A stretch of 64,000 bases of DNA from Chytriomyces cf. hyalinus JEL632 (Eukaryota; Chytridiomycota; Chytridiomycetes; Chytridiales; Chytriomycetaceae): the NCBI GenBank assembly GCA_025435555.1, contig JAIWWG010000085.1, positions 1 to 64,000 on the forward strand, read 5' to 3'. The notes under the pieces are model-generated. The model was not told the origin of the DNA. It made no database searches and worked only from the letters and a program-made list of their open reading frames with translations. The translations under genes and the position numbers were made by a program. Below, piece after piece: positions 24,031-36,932 of this stretch (the first letter of the stretch is position 1; the number at the start of each line of letters is the position of its first letter).

Positions 24031-24380
24031 CATCATCTCATAAGAATGCCAAGTTTGTCTCTTCCAAAATGCTTGATAACCCTCGTGACATTTCCGTGGC
24101 GCCAAATAAATGTAAAAAAGACAACCAATCAACAGGGCATTCCGAGCCACGAAGGCAAATATCGAAACAGAGTGTGCTTGGTGTCGGGTGTCGAGAGAGA
24201 GTGACAGACAACTGCACACAGAGCAGTGGAGAGCACACTGGAGCATGTGCGGCCAGCCAGCCAGCCACAGCGCAACTTGCCTGACGATGCAAAAAAATGC
24301 GATTATATTGGCCGCCGTCACTCAATAAAAAACAATTGTTTGACAATTTTCGTGGATACCCACGAATTGGTTCTCTCCCG

Positions 24381-24386
24381 TATAAA
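24381..24386 (+). promoter_or_regulatory. Candidate TATA box of the ABC transporter gene
   Basis: TATAAA lies 80 bp upstream of the chosen start codon at 24466, on the right strand, and is followed by a plausible short leader. The call rests on motif and position only. Confidence 0.4.
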
Positions 24387-24465
24387 ATGGGAAGCATTGC
24401 CGGTCCATTCTCATTCTGACAACAGAACAACGGCACTACTAGCCCGCTTCCCCCCAGATATAGAC

Positions 24466-27400
24466 ATGTCAAAGGCAGACGACCTCCTACAACAAACGAA
24501 ACGGCCCATTGTCTCGGAGGCTGCAGACCCACTGTCATTTGTCACCCTGTCATGGCTGACTGCCATGGTCAAAGAAGGCACCAAGCGTCCACTGCTTCAG
24601 TCTGACATGCCAGAGCTTCCCAAATCATCCACCTCTGCCGCTGTTGCCGCATTCATGGACCCCTTCCAAGGCAAGCTGAAGCTGTATCTCGCGGCCCAAG
24701 ACCAATCGGCGAAAAAACCAACCTTCTTTGCTGACTTCTGGAACCGGATTGGTCCAACATGGTGAGCACTTTGACCCACAGCTCCTTCATTTGATCATGT
24801 CTAACCGGTGCAACTGAGCTGCATAGGACTGTATCTGTTCTTCTCGATCTGGCTGCCACGTTCCTTCAGACCACGCAGCCCGTCGTTCTTGCCGCCATCC
24901 TGAACCACATCATGACTGGCGACTCACAGTTCTTCATCACGGGTCCAGCGGCCCTGGCAACGACGTTCTTCCTGATGACCTTCCTGAGCGTTATTTTCAA
25001 ACAAATTGTCGAACAAATGTTCCGAAAAATGCGCTTCAATGTCCGCACTGTCTTGATGACCTCCATCTACGCTAAGGCCCTCAAGCTTTCAAATGCGAGC
25101 TCGATGGAGTTTAGCAAAGGTCGCGTTTTGCAGATGATCAACGTCGACATTGAGCAAGTCTCGGACATTGTTGAGCGAGCCCATCTGGCAGTTCTGATTC
25201 CGATCCAGCTTGCATTCACATTCTATTACCTGGTCAAGTTGTTTGGTAGAGATCTTTACCCTGTCGGAATCGTCGCCGCAATCTTCTTTGTGTGTGCGCC
25301 ACTGCTGTTGCTCGTCTTTGGCAAGTTCCAAACTGTGTACTTGGCTGGCGGAGACAAGCGCGTGCGGTATTTGCGCGAAATCCTCGAAGGCATGCGCATG
25401 ATTAAGCTGAGGGGCCAAGAGGCATTCTTCTCCAAAAACATGGCCGACATTCGATCCACTCAGCTGCGTGCCATGCGCTTCATGTACATTGCAATTCTGT
25501 TCTTTGTCTTTTTCGTGATTGCCGTCCCGTAAGTCAAGCACTCTTTTCTCATATGTACTGCTCTCTCAAACTCATCTTGTCTCCTTTCGAAAAAAGATTC
25601 GCAATGATCATCGGAACTTTCACTGTCTACTGTGCGTACATCAACAGTGGTCCATTCCGACTTCTAACAAGCTTCTTCTCCTCCTTTTTATTGAAAAAAA
25701 CAATACAGCCGTATCGCACGAAATCCTGAGCCCCGCTGTCATCTTCCCAGCCATCACCTACTTCATGAACATTTTCCAGCCGTTCCAAGCCTTACCCCAA
25801 ATCTGCACAATGATTGGAATGGCCGTCATTTCTTGGAACCGAATCCGCGCGTTTATGGTCTCCACAGAATCCGAGTTTGTCACCCAGGAAGCCTCTGAAA
25901 ACGCTTTACATGCCATCGAGATCCGAAATGCCACGTTTAAATGGGAAGTAGCTGCAGATGAAAATGCAGACAAATCGGACAAGGCTTCGGACAGCAAGGG
26001 AAAAAAGAGTGGGCCAGAGAAGTCTCAAGACAAGAGTGAAGAAGGTTCATCGACTGCTGAGGTCGAGCCTTTGTTTAAAGATTTGAACGTGAACATCCCG
26101 GTTGGAAAGTTGACTGCAGTTGTAGGAACCGTTGGTGAGAATGCCGCACTCTTCTTGCGCAGGGTTTCCTTTTTGTATCAGCTTTGATTCTTAACACCTG
26201 ATGTAAATGTTTACAGGTTCCGGAAAATCGTCCTTTTTCTCTGCGTGTATCGGAGAAATGACATGCCTGGAAGGAGATGTGAAAATCTTCGGCTCCATGG
26301 CTCTTTGCCAACAGCAGCCCTGGCTAATGTCTCTTAATCTCCGCGAAAACATTCTGTTTGGACGTGAATTTGATCAAAAGAAAATGGATGAGACAATCAG
26401 GGTTTGCGGTCTTGAGGTTGATTTGGAGCAGCTACCGCAAGGTTTGGACACTGAAGTCGGTGAAAAGGGAATCAGTCTTTCTGGCGGTCAAAAAGCGCGT
26501 GTTGCTTTAGGTTTGCTTTTCCTCCTTCATTTTTCTGAATTATAACTTTTCTTTCCCTTTGGTCTCATTTTACCTTCGTTTTCTCCTCTTAGCTCGTGCC
26601 GTGTACAGCAATGCTGACACGTACCTCCTGGATGACCCCATCGCGGCTCTGGACGCTCATGTTGGGAAACACGTTTTTGACGAGTGCATTGTTCGGGCGC
26701 TGGCCTCCAAAACGCGAGTCCTCATCACGCATCACCTGCATGTTCTGTCTCAAGTCGACCATGTGATTGTCTTGGACCACGGAAAGGTTGTGGAGCAAGG
26801 TTCCTTTACAGACCTGGCCAACGCCAACGGTACCCTCAGTGAACTGCTCAAACACCACACCCAAGAAAAAGAAAAAGATGAGGACGAAAAGACAACTGAG
26901 AAAAAGAAGGCCGTCGTCAAGAAAAAGGTCTCTGTTGAAAATCAAGAAAAATCGGCCGGCTTAATTGCCGAGGAGGACCGTCAAACGGGGGCCGTTTCGT
27001 CCAAATTCTTTGTCAATTACTTCAAAGCCGCGGGTTACCTGCCCTTTGTCTTGTTCTTGTTTTTCGGGGCAATGTACACAGTGTTCTCCTTCTTCATGAA
27101 TTTATGGCTTTCCTACTGGAGTTTTGATTCAACGATGGGGCAAACTCGGTTTGGTCTGCGCCCAAACGACTATCTCATTGTCTACGCCGGTATTGTTGCC
27201 ATAAACTTTGTGTGCGCACGTGAGTACATCCCCTGTTTTTGCGAAATGAGTTCCGATTATCCCAACTTACGATTATGCGTCCTTTTTTTTCAGCTCTGAT
27301 GACTGGCTGTGCACAATACTCTTCCTATGTTGCGGCAAAAAAGTACCACGCTGGTGCGTTGGATGGACTACTGTCTGCTCCAATGTCCTTCTTTGAGTCC

Positions 27401-29173
27401 CAACCAATCGGACGAATCCTAAATCGGTTTGAAAAATGAACATGCATGTTTGCCACCCCTCTTTCTGACGTGCTATTGCTCTCCAGATTGACGAAGGACG
27501 TTGAGGCTCTTGACATCATGCTTTGGAATGACTTACTCAACTGCATCGTTGTGAATGCCATGTTGGTTGTCGGTATTGCTCAAGCTGTCTATGGAACCTT
27601 GTGGACCCTGAGTGAGTTTTTTGCTTTGGTTTTTTCAAAATCTCGCCCCGTTTTTTATTGACCGTCTGTGTTTCCGTTCTCCCAAAGTCTTTCTTGCTTT
27701 TATGAGTGTTCTGTACTACTACATGCTGAAAATGTACCGAGCAAACATGCGCGAAATCAAACGTTTGGTCGCTGGTGCCAAGTCTCCCCTCAACGCCTAC
27801 GTCTCTGAATGTATCGGCGGAACCTCGACCATCCGAGCATTCCAATCGGCTCAAATCACTGTTGCAAAGCAGCGTGTGCTCATGGATGAATCCATCCGCC
27901 CAGCCTGGACTCAAGAAAACGTTGCCAACTGGTTCCAAATCCGTCTTCAACTCTTCCTCAGTTTGATTGTCCTCTTCTTGTCCTTTTTCGCACTGTACGG
28001 AAATCAAGATGCTGGCGTCATGGGTTTGGCTTTGACGGGTGCCATCTCGTTGACGGAAATGTTTATGCCATCTTTGATTGTGATTTCGCGGACGGAGGCT
28101 AATTTTGTTGCTGTGGAGCGGTTGGATCTTTATTGCAATGATTTGCCCAAGGAAGCGCCACCTCAGCTTGACGCGGACCCGTCGAGCGCCAGTTGGCCGT
28201 CTGAAGGCCGTATTGTTATTTCTCATTTGGAAGTGAAATACGCGTCCAAGGCGGAATCTGTGATCAAGGATCTTACAGTCGAGTTTCGCGGTAGTGAGAA
28301 GGTTGGCGTTGTTGGGAGAACTGGAAGTGGGAAATCGACTTTGATGACTGCACTGTTCCGGATCGTTGAAGCCAAGAATGGAACCATTGCTATTGATGGT
28401 GTTGGTGAGTCTCGAAAATGATTGAAATTCAAGTTGCAGCTCTTTGTTGAACCGCGCCTTGTTTTTTGTTTCAGACATTTCAAAGATAGGCTTGCACACG
28501 CTTCGCAGCCGTCTTCAAATTATCCCACAAGAACCAGTTCTGTTTACGGGAACTATGCGCACGAATATTGATATTGAGGGTTGTTTCTCTGACCAACAAA
28601 TTTGGGAAGCCCTTGAGCTCGTTGGACTGAAAGAGTACGTGTCTGAGCTGCCAGAGAAGCTTGACGCACCGGTATCCGAACATGGAGAGGTTCGTATTTT
28701 TTCACGACTTCATAATTGGCCGTGACTCTGATGATTGCTGTATTTTTTAGAATCTCTCTGTCGGACAACGCCAATTGATGATGTTGGCCAGTGCCATCTG
28801 CCACCGCCCCAAAATCCTTGTCATGGATGAGGCCTCATCTTCTGTGGATCAGGCTGCTGATCTCCTCATTCAATCTTCTATCCGCACCCACTTCAAGGAT
28901 ACTACCGTCATTTCTATCGCTCATCGTGAGTTTTTTCAACAAGTGTGCTATACGTCTGACCGTCATCTAACTATATTTGTTTTATCGTTAGGTGTTAATT
29001 CTATTGCTGATTTTGACCGTATCATGGTTCTTGATGCGGGCAGTCTTGTGGAGTTTGACACCCCAGCTGCACTGCTTGAACGTCCTGACGGAGTGTTCAA
29101 ATCGTTGGTTGACGCGACTGGTGCTGCAAATGCAGCGATTGTTGCCGACATTGCCAGGAAGCACGTCAACTGA
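24466..29173 (+). CDS. ABCC-family (MRP-like) full ABC transporter
   Basis: ATP-driven exporter with two TMD-NBD halves and no TMD0, 1,308 residues. Twelve exons: 24466-24761, 24827-25528, 25597-25631, 25709-26134, 26217-26510, 26593-27219, 27294-27426, 27487-27611, 27688-28404, 28475-28689, 28751-28925, 28992-29173. It opens with the ABCC motif DPLSFVTLSWLTAMVKEG. NBD1 has Walker A GTVGSGKSS (about 484-492), signature LSGGQ (574-578) and Walker B LLDDP, where Asp599 replaces the catalytic Glu. NBD2 has GRTGSGKST (1089-1097), LSVGQ (1192-1196), MDEASSS with Glu1217, and His1248. One degenerate and one intact ATP site is the ABCC pattern. A charged Lys/Asp insertion precedes NBD1 and another Lys-rich stretch follows it. 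Substrate is unknown; export of organic anions or conjugates is inferred from the family. Exon 3 is only 35 bp. Confidence 0.95.
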
Positions 29174-29283
29174 TCAGTTCTTGGTCTCTTTTTTTCCAAA
29201 TGCACTTCATCCATGATATATTATATAAACAAACCCAATAAACGGTGCTATATAGATTCAGTTTTATTAGATTCAACTTCGTT
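29174..29283. terminator. Compact convergent 3' region with AATAAA
   Basis: The 110 bp between the convergent ABCC and DCAF4-like stop codons include AATAAA at 29237-29242 on the plus strand, a candidate polyadenylation signal for the transporter, within AT-rich sequence. Confidence 0.45.
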
Positions 29284-31072
29284 TTACTCCCACAATGCCA
29301 GCGATGTCCCGTTGGAAACCCAGAGCCCATTTCTTCGGTCTGGAATCGCTGTGCCTTCATCTTGACAGCTAGCTGATGTATACCGACAGCGGGCTTTATA
29401 CCTTTCCTCCTCCCATGCCACAGTTTTTTTCCCCTCTGCTCCAAAGATGTGTTCGCCTCCATTTTTCACATTCCAAGCTCGCAGTCTGCCATCCTCCCCA
29501 ACACCGGCAATAACACTGCCATCTCCAATCCAATCCACATTCAGTTTTGTGAACGAATTAACGGTCCCAAGCTTCAAGGCGCAAACCGCGCCATCCGCCG
29601 TTCCAAGTTTTTTCGAATACCGTAAATCCCAAATCTTGAGATCCCCGTTCATTTGCACACTGGCGAACTGTAAGCCAGACGGGTGGAACGACAAGTCACA
29701 CACTGGGTTTCGAGAGAGGCCCGTGGATTCGTCCAAAATGAATGTGGGCGTCCTGGATGGGGTTCGGATGTCGACGGCGTGGATGGTGCCCCCGCGCGTT
29801 CCGGCGAGTAAGAGCTTGCTCATGGCGGTGAGTTGGAAGGACAGGGAGAAGATGTCGGCTCCGGATGTGGGGAGAACGAATGTGGCGGTTTTGAAGTGGC
29901 TGCGGTGTGGGGTTGTGAGGTATAGTTGGCCCTTTGAAGCGCCTGGATGCCCCAAAAGTGGTGAGTTTTGAGCAAGAGTGGGATAAAAAGTGCGCGAGCA
30001 GGGAAAATACCGGTTGCGATTGACAGATTTTCGTCTGATCCGGACACTGCACATGTCCATACAGTTGCCGTTCTTGGGTTGAATCGATATTGGAGTCCTG
30101 GAGATGGCAGATTATCACCCACACATTCGAGTAAAGACTGAACTCACGGCAATTTGTGATCAAATTGTCCTCCCGATTCGAATCGTATGAATATATTTGC
30201 ATCGATCCTGATCTGCTCCCGACACCCAGAGCAGTTGACCTAACAAAGATGATCAGCCTATAACATCTTAAAAAACAAAACAGAACCAAACAATAAGGGC
30301 GATGTTAAACCTACACGAATATATTTGAAGAGCTGGAGTTTGCATATCGAACTTCAGTTATCTGCAAAGTTTTTTTGTTTCAGCGAACCGTCATAAATTC
30401 GCGTCAAGCGGAGCGCACATCTGAGTTTTCCAGCAAACACACGGAATTGACTGATTCGAGCTTTTCGAGACCGCGGCTGTGCTGATCATCGTCCGACTCC
30501 TTGTCAGTCCCATACTTGAACGAACACACGACCAGATTCGCAAATGACGCACAGATAAGGTGATTCTTTGAAGGATGGATATCGAACTCGGAGATTCTAT
30601 CGTTACATGAATGCGAAATGAATGGTTCCAGCATTGGTCCTGGGCTCAATCGACTGGCGGCGAATTGCCAATATGATCGTGCCACTGGGTCCATGAAATC
30701 TGAAGATGCATGACGAAGCCGAAGCAATTGAAACAGAGATTGGTTTGGTTTCTCCTGCCGTTGCTGTTGAAGTGGGTTTGGAGTTGGCTTCTTTTTGGAG
30801 CGTTTCGATGGTGATGGCTTGCCCGCGGAGGTATCGATCGTTTGCTCGGACGCAGAATTGGAGTCGCGGACCTTGGAGCGCCTGACGTAATCAGATGTGA
30901 CGAAGGAGGATGAGGCGGATGGCGGTGGTGCGGCACCGGACTTCATGATCTTGAAGTACTTCTTGCGAGCTGGGTCCTGAAAGGAGGTGTGCACGGCAGT
31001 TATTCATCTGCGCGAGGCAGAAGGGACCCGTGCGGGAGAGGTACGCACGAAGAAGTACCCTGGAATGTCCAT
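29284..31072 (-). CDS. DCAF4-like: DCAF4-like WD40 protein (CUL4-DDB1 substrate receptor candidate)
   Basis: Six exons, descending: 31072-31049, 30976-30419, 30361-30315, 30239-30148, 30097-30011, 29942-29284; 488 residues. The first exon is eight codons, MDIPGYFF, and splices to DPARKKYFKIM, recreating the G(F/Y)(F)DP-x-KYF entry motif of DCAF4/WDR21. WD40-type strands follow: FDIHPSKNHLICASF, VCDLSFHPSGLQFASVQMNG, LKIWDLRYSKKLG and GSVIAGVGEDGRLRAWNV. The IWDLR and LRAWNV endings match WD repeats. In animals DCAF4 recruits substrates to the CUL4-DDB1 ligase; that role here is inferred from family resemblance. The N-terminal half has a basic, Ser/Pro-rich insertion. The gene is divergent from the PPR gene with only 69 bp between start codons. 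Confidence 0.8.
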
Positions 31073-31141
31073 TGTTTTTTTTTTATTTATGAATTTATGC
31101 AAGCAACCACTTTTCTTCTTTTTCATTCAACAACACAAGCA
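31073..31141. promoter_or_regulatory. 69-bp bidirectional promoter region
   Basis: The start codons of the DCAF4-like (-) and PPR (+) genes are 69 bp apart. Core promoter elements for both must overlap this T/A-rich spacer or extend into the opposite 5' region. Confidence 0.5.
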
Positions 31142-34100
31142 ATGCTCAGCCAGCTCCGGCGACTGCGAACTACAGAGCAGCTAACTGCTGGGATCAGAAT
31201 GGGCGTTAGCCAGAGTGGAATTGCGATGAATTCAGCAACTGCTCTCGCATTCTCGACCCGCAGCCGAGACAACTCTTCGTCCTACACGAGTCCAAAGTCA
31301 AAGTGGCTCCAGGCCGAGAAGGACAACAAAAATTTCGATTCTCCTGGGTATGATTACTCAAAGCCAACAACGGGTCTACTCAAGCTAAAATCGGACTCGC
31401 CTCGAAAGACCGTGCAACTCCCTCCACGCTCCATCTACAATCGGAAACTTGCACCTCATGCGTTTTCAAAATCGACAGATAACACAGGTGCTGTGAATCG
31501 TGTCATCAGTTTGGACCGTCAGCCCCTCATCAGCGCTGACGATGTGAAGATGGTGATACCCTCTGAAGACGGTTACGCAGTCGCATCCGATATGTCACTT
31601 ACGTCACCTGCTGAGAATCTGAGAATGGCAGCGAATGTAAAGCAAGAACCAGTGGTTGACGTGTTCGATAAATTCGTGGATGACAACATTACTCAGCTGA
31701 ACCCGCCTGACTGGGCCGCCTTCCACCAAGCAGTCAAGGACAAAGATACGAAAGTCGCGTATCTAAAGTTCAAAGACATCCTTCTGTATGACGATTCTCA
31801 GAGGCAGCTTATCACTGTGGAGCATTTGAAAAGCGTGATCATCCTTTTGCGGAGGTGGAGGCCATTCCCGAAAATCAAATACATTCACGAATGCATCCAG
31901 TACGTCGAAGATATTGGCGTTAAATTAGATACGGATACCATTAATGTGTTGCTAGACGCGTACTCTCGGTAACGTTCCTGGTCTGAATCATGCGAAGAGC
32001 ATATTCTAACTATCCTTCTGGTGTTAGTATTGGTGACCAAGAAAATGCGCGGAAGACAACTATTCGTCTGACAGAACTTGGACTGACCCCAAACCTTGCA
32101 ACGTACAATTTGTTTCTGCAGCTGTTCATCGCAGAAAACAACTATACAGCTTGCACCGAGTTCTACAGTAGCATGATTGACGAAGGCATTGAACCGAATA
32201 CGGATACCTTTAATTCTCTCATTCAAGGTACACATTTTTATCTTGGGCTCAGCGTTCGCCACCGGAAGTATAACTTAACCAACTAAATCGCAGGTGGAAT
32301 GAAGTTTTCGAAGTTTAAGCGAGCTGAGGAGTTCTTTCAAGAAATGGTTACTTTGGGTATCGAACCGAATCAGAGAACGATCAACTTGCTCATCCAGCTT
32401 TATTCGAGATTTCCTGGCGTCTCGTCTGAAAATGCAGCAAAAAAAATTGAAAATGAATCCGATTCTGCAGTTGCGAAATTACAAAGTTTACACGACGCAT
32501 ATATCAAAACTGGACGCGTGTCATCAAATGCTGTTATTGATACATCTCTGATAAAAGCATTCACAACCGTTGGGAGGGTCGATTTGGCGGAGCAAGTGTT
32601 TCAAGATGCGCGAAATCGGTTTCTTCAAACAAACGATCCTAATGTTCGCCCCGACTCCCAAATGTACACTACACTGTTGAATGGATACATTGACAAGTCT
32701 GCATCCTCTTCCGCGACTGCATCATCCACAGACGCCGACATCGCTGCTGCCGTATCTTCAACAGCTAATGCTGCATCCCAACCGCTCGACTCATCATCGA
32801 AAGAATATAGTGCCGCAAATGCACAATTCGAAGAATCCCAAATTGCAAAATCCAAAGCCATTGCTCTCTTTGATGAAATGATTTCCGACGATTCAATCGA
32901 AGTTGACAGTATCGCGTTTGCCACCATTTTGAAAATGTTCACTTCTCGAGGAGACATGGAGCAAGCAGAAAGCATTGCATTTGTATCCATGCGGGCTCGG
33001 AACATTCCTCTGACGACGCCCATCTGGGCTTCACTGGTTGAGGGATACACGAAGCTTGGCAACATCGAGGACGCGGTTCGAATTTTCGAAACCATGCGAA
33101 TGGAAGGAATCTCACCACCACGTCATATCTACAATGAAATTCTGCGAGGACTTGCTGCTGATTTCGATATGGAACTTTTAGAGCGGTATTGGGCCCGGTG
33201 GATCTGGAGTATCGAAACGGAGGAAAAGACGATGGCAGCTGAAGCAAAAGGCGGAAAAAAGAAGGCTAACTTCGCCCGCACGATTCCGAAGCCAGATTCA
33301 GAGTCGTATCAGATTGTTTTGGAAGCATTCATCATGTGTCAAGACGTGCAGCGGGCAAAGAAGGAAATGAATCGCATGATCGCAAACAAGCTCATACCGA
33401 CGAACAAGACGTTTGTGGGCGTTTTTGAAGCGCAGGTGCGGCAAAGGGATTACCAAGGGGCTGTGGAAACCATGTTGCAAATGCGTAATGCCGTGGCTGC
33501 GACGGAGAAAGATGTGAAAAAGAGGAAGGGAGATCTTGCGGAGCTTGGACCACATCAAATGATCAAAACCCACCGTGCTCAGTTTGAAGCGCTGGTCGTA
33601 CAACTTTTGGGAGAAGCGGAGGAAATCAGTTCAGCTTCTGAAAAAGCTGCGAAAGAGCTCTTGGAGAGCACCGATCCCATGGAGCCAGTGCACGGATTGC
33701 GGAACGCGACTGCCACCGCTTTAAGTGGTGGAATGGATGATATGAAGACGAAGCGAACGTTGGGGATTGAGCTCTACAAAGAAATGATTGCAGCTCAATG
33801 TGCGCCTTCCGAGGAAACTTTCCGATGTGTCATCAACGCGCATTACCGGGCAAAAGACTTGATTTCAGCCATCAAAACATGGACTTCATTCAGAACCATG
33901 ATGCCGACTGTTGTCCCTAATGTGGCTACGGTGAAGGCTCTTTTAGCATGTATTCGAGATGAGGGCAAGGAGTCGACAGTGAAAGCAGTTTTTGAATCAA
34001 TCAAGAATGAGAAGCTACCCCTTGACAGGGAGGGATTTGCTATGATCTTGAATTCTCTTGCCCGGTGGGGATTCAAGGAGGAAATTATTGGCTGTGTATT

Positions 34101-34293
34101 GGACATGGTGAATGCCGATATTGAAGTGACGCCAGACACGGTGCAGGAAATCCTTCGGGGAGTGCAGCAGTACCGCGGAGCAAATGCCGGGCAGGTGTTA
34201 CGCGAAGTGACAGGGTTTCTTGAAGAGAGTTGGCCTGAAGCAATGGTTTTTGAAGGCGTGGAAGCAGAGGAAGCTGCTGCTCCGCCTATCTAA
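31142..34293 (+). CDS. Pentatricopeptide-repeat protein, probably mitochondrial
   Basis: Large RNA-binding protein of 1,008 residues. Exons: 31142-31968, 32028-32227, 32294-34293. The N-terminus (MLSQLRRLRTTEQLTAGIRM), rich in Arg, Leu and Thr with no acids in the first ten residues, resembles a mitochondrial presequence. Degenerate 35-residue PPR helices recur, for example LATYNLFLQLFIAENNYTA, EPNTDTFNSLIQGGMKF, RAEEFFQEMVTLGIEPNQ, IWASLVEGYTKLGNIEDAV, RIFETMRMEGISPPRHIYN and AIKTWTSFRTMMP. The protein probably binds mitochondrial transcripts to stabilise, process or translate them; the target cannot be read from the sequence. An Ala/Ser-rich insertion lies near 32700-32820. The start was chosen because the frame upstream of 31142 belongs to the promoter and the presequence begins here. 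Confidence 0.85.
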
Positions 34294-34366
34294 TATGGAA
34301 ATGCAATGCAATTTGTTCAAGTTAAACATTTGTGATATGCGGATGTAACCCAGGCATCAATCGAAA

Positions 34367-36557
34367 ATGTCAAAAAAGAGCAAACAGCGAATGGCCCAAC
34401 GGACGGACGAACAAGTCGTGCTGCCCATGACGGTGCTTGTGCGCATTTTCGGCTACAGCGACGTTATGACTGTGGCCAGAAGCCACTGCATCAGCCGCGG
34501 GGTATACGCGTATCTGTCTAAGATGGGAGCGAAGGAGAGCGACGCACTGTGGACCAGTGCTGTCTTCCAGTCTGTGAAAAGCGCTGGAGATCACGACTCA
34601 AAAGGAAAGGATCCGTTCTGGAGTGACGGAGTTCTTCTTCGACGTCCAGACCATGCACACACCAGCAAGTACACGAACTCAAACACAGAGTCGACCCTAC
34701 GGCGATTGAAGCTACGGCTTGAGTGGGAGAGACGCCTCTCAGGTGCGCACAAGGCGCCTGTTACAACCACTGAAAATGCACGAACGGCGACAACTACAAC
34801 CTCTCCAGGGATGCGACATGTTCTCGCTCCAGTTTCCAATCTGTCTGCATCCATCCTTGCATCAATGAAGGCTGCGAAAGCTGGCTTGCCGACACAAAAT
34901 CATCCGCGGTCCATCTTGGCAATCAACGATTCGTTTGCTTACCTCGGCGCAATGAAGCAGATTCACACCCATCAAGTTGCAACAGTGGAAATGATTTCAG
35001 ACCGCTCCATTTCCGTCACGCCGTCAACGCACCTTCTCTTTCTTCAAAACACGCAACCGAGAAACCTGCAAGTGACGAATCTCATCAATTACTCCCGTGT
35101 CAGTATGCTGCTGACACCCAAAAAACCGTTTCTGTTTCGGATATTGAACTGGACGCACACTCCGTTGATTTACTTTGTCGACCGAGATACCTACCAGCGG
35201 CGGATGTGGTTTTACGACGCGGATATCAATTCATTGCTACCTGTGGTTGGCGTTGTTGGACTTGAAACGCTTGATGCTACGAACAATGCAGATGCGGATG
35301 GAGCAGATGATTCGAACATTTTAACTACTGATGGAACAATGATTGACCCCTTCGGAGCAGTTGTGAATGTGAGTGATGCGAGTGTGAACGATCAAATGGT
35401 AGGGTTTGGAAATACTGTTGTTTGGTGGACATGGGTGGGTGGTAATGATGAAGAAGGCGAGGAAGATGACATCGCGGCGGTCGATGAAGAAGAGAGGGGT
35501 CCTCGTCAACTGGAATTGAAAATTCATGCCTATGAAGTTGTCAAGGACTCTTTTGTGGAGGGATTAGGTATGTTTACCTCAGACTTCATATGTTTCCCCC
35601 TTTTGTTGACCAATCGTATTTTACGCTGTAACAGGTGTGAAAGTGAAAGTAACCAAATTGTGGGAGCACAATCTTTTTCTCACTTCTTCGCAGAATGTGA
35701 GTGCAATGCTGATTCCTCACAATGGCGGCCGTTTCCATCTGCATCACCACAAAAAGTACCTGCCGAAAGTGGATGCAGAGATAGTATCCGTCTACGTTTT
35801 TGATCTGGTTCAAAACGGAGGTTTACTTCTTGACGAAAGCATTATTGAAGAGCCGCCCATACATGAGGAAGACCCATCAGTCCTGACTGACATGTCTCAA
35901 CCAACAGCTGGTTTCCCTCGCACACTGATCGGCGCCCGAGCAAATAACCTTCGCATCCTCACACGGTTCCACATGCTTGAATTCCATGAAGACAATGAAA
36001 TGCTCGGCTTCCCAAAAGGTCCACTGAAAAACTTAGATCCGGAACAAGTGCGGCAGATCTTTGCACGCGCTGCGGCTGCAGCTGCGTTGGACGATGAAAA
36101 GGATGATCCCATGGGGCGCGACCTGAACGTAAGCCTCTATCCGGTCCCCGAAGTGTTTGAAGCGTTTGAAACAGTTCGAGATCCGTCTTTGGGAATACGC
36201 GTCGAAGTTTCAAGCACATTGAACCAATCTGCATCCTCTCAACCTCTATTGAGTCTTGTCCCTGCGGTAAAAAACATGTGGAGGCCTGGTAAGAGGCAAG
36301 TGAGCGAAGATGGAGCTTTGCTAGTTGTTGCTGGAATCGAAGGGGCCAGGCGTTGTTTGAGGATTGTGGATGTTTCATGCGGGGATCCTTCTGCAGGGAC
36401 AGTTCGCTGTTTTTATCTTGATGATGAAATGGGAGTGCTAGGGCCACGTAGAAAGCGTGTTGGAGGTGGAGTTTGGATTGTAGAGAAAGTGACTGGGGAC
36501 AATATCGACGGGTGCGGGTGGAAAGCATTTTTTCTTGAGTGTGGAGGAGTGCAATAA
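34367..36557 (+). CDS. F-box-like protein of unknown substrate
   Basis: Two exons, 34367-35567 and 35635-36557; 707 residues. An F-box-like segment lies near the N-terminus (VLPMTVLVRIFGYSDVMTVARSHCISRGVYAYL), with the expected leading Leu-Pro and spaced hydrophobics. F-box proteins join Skp1-Cullin1 ubiquitin ligases. The rest shows no repeat or domain I recognise: an acidic stretch near residues 360-385, an Ala run near 565-575 and many short beta-like segments. It lies 73 bp after the PPR stop codon on the same strand. The F-box call is moderate; the C-terminal substrate-binding region is unidentified. Confidence 0.6.
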
Positions 36558-36932
36558 CAGTTTGCCGCTGTATTTCAAACACCATCTTTGGAACTCTCAA
36601 TTTGCAAGACGCTGAAATGATCACTTTTATGAATTGTCAAAAAGGAACGGATGACACTGAACGAGAAAGGAAAACCGGAAACAACGGAAAGAAGCTGGGC
36701 AGGCAAATAATCAATTGTCAGATCACACCTCGGCTGCTTGTTGTTTGCGAAAAAGGTCGATGCATTCTTTGGAGCTGGTGCCGTAAGATCTTTCAGCCGC
36801 AAAAATGTAGTTTGGAACTGGTGGCGAAATATCAAGGTTAGCAACGTAGACCACATCGAAAGGAATACACGGGTGAACAATGATGATGTTGCAAGGAGCT
36901 GAACAGCCAATAGGAAGAAAGGGTAACGATAC
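36558..36932. other. Convergent intergenic region, no gene seen
   Basis: These 375 bp lie between the F-box stop codon and the CIMIP2-like stop codon and presumably hold both 3' UTRs. Open frames here (for example 36539-36841 plus) match nothing I know. Confidence 0.5.

Larger units (their letters stand above)
23568..24465. other. Divergent promoter region between MDM35 and the ABC transporter
   Basis: These 898 bp contain a CAG/CAC-rich stretch (about 23955-24030), a candidate TATA box at 24381 and no reading frame I can assign. A 22-codon minus-strand frame (MSRFIAADMANESV...) ends near 23760 upstream of MDM35 and could be an upstream ORF or a fragment of an unrecognised exon. Other open frames here look like chance. 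Confidence 0.5.

Noticed and set aside
24038-24538. 166-codon minus-strand frame in the MDM35/ABCC intergenic region
   Set aside because: There is no recognisable motif, it is Cys/Leu-rich by chance and it overlaps the start of the ABC transporter gene.
27537-28499. 320-codon minus-strand frame inside the ABC transporter
   Set aside because: It is a shadow of transporter exons 8-10 and includes complemented intron sequence.
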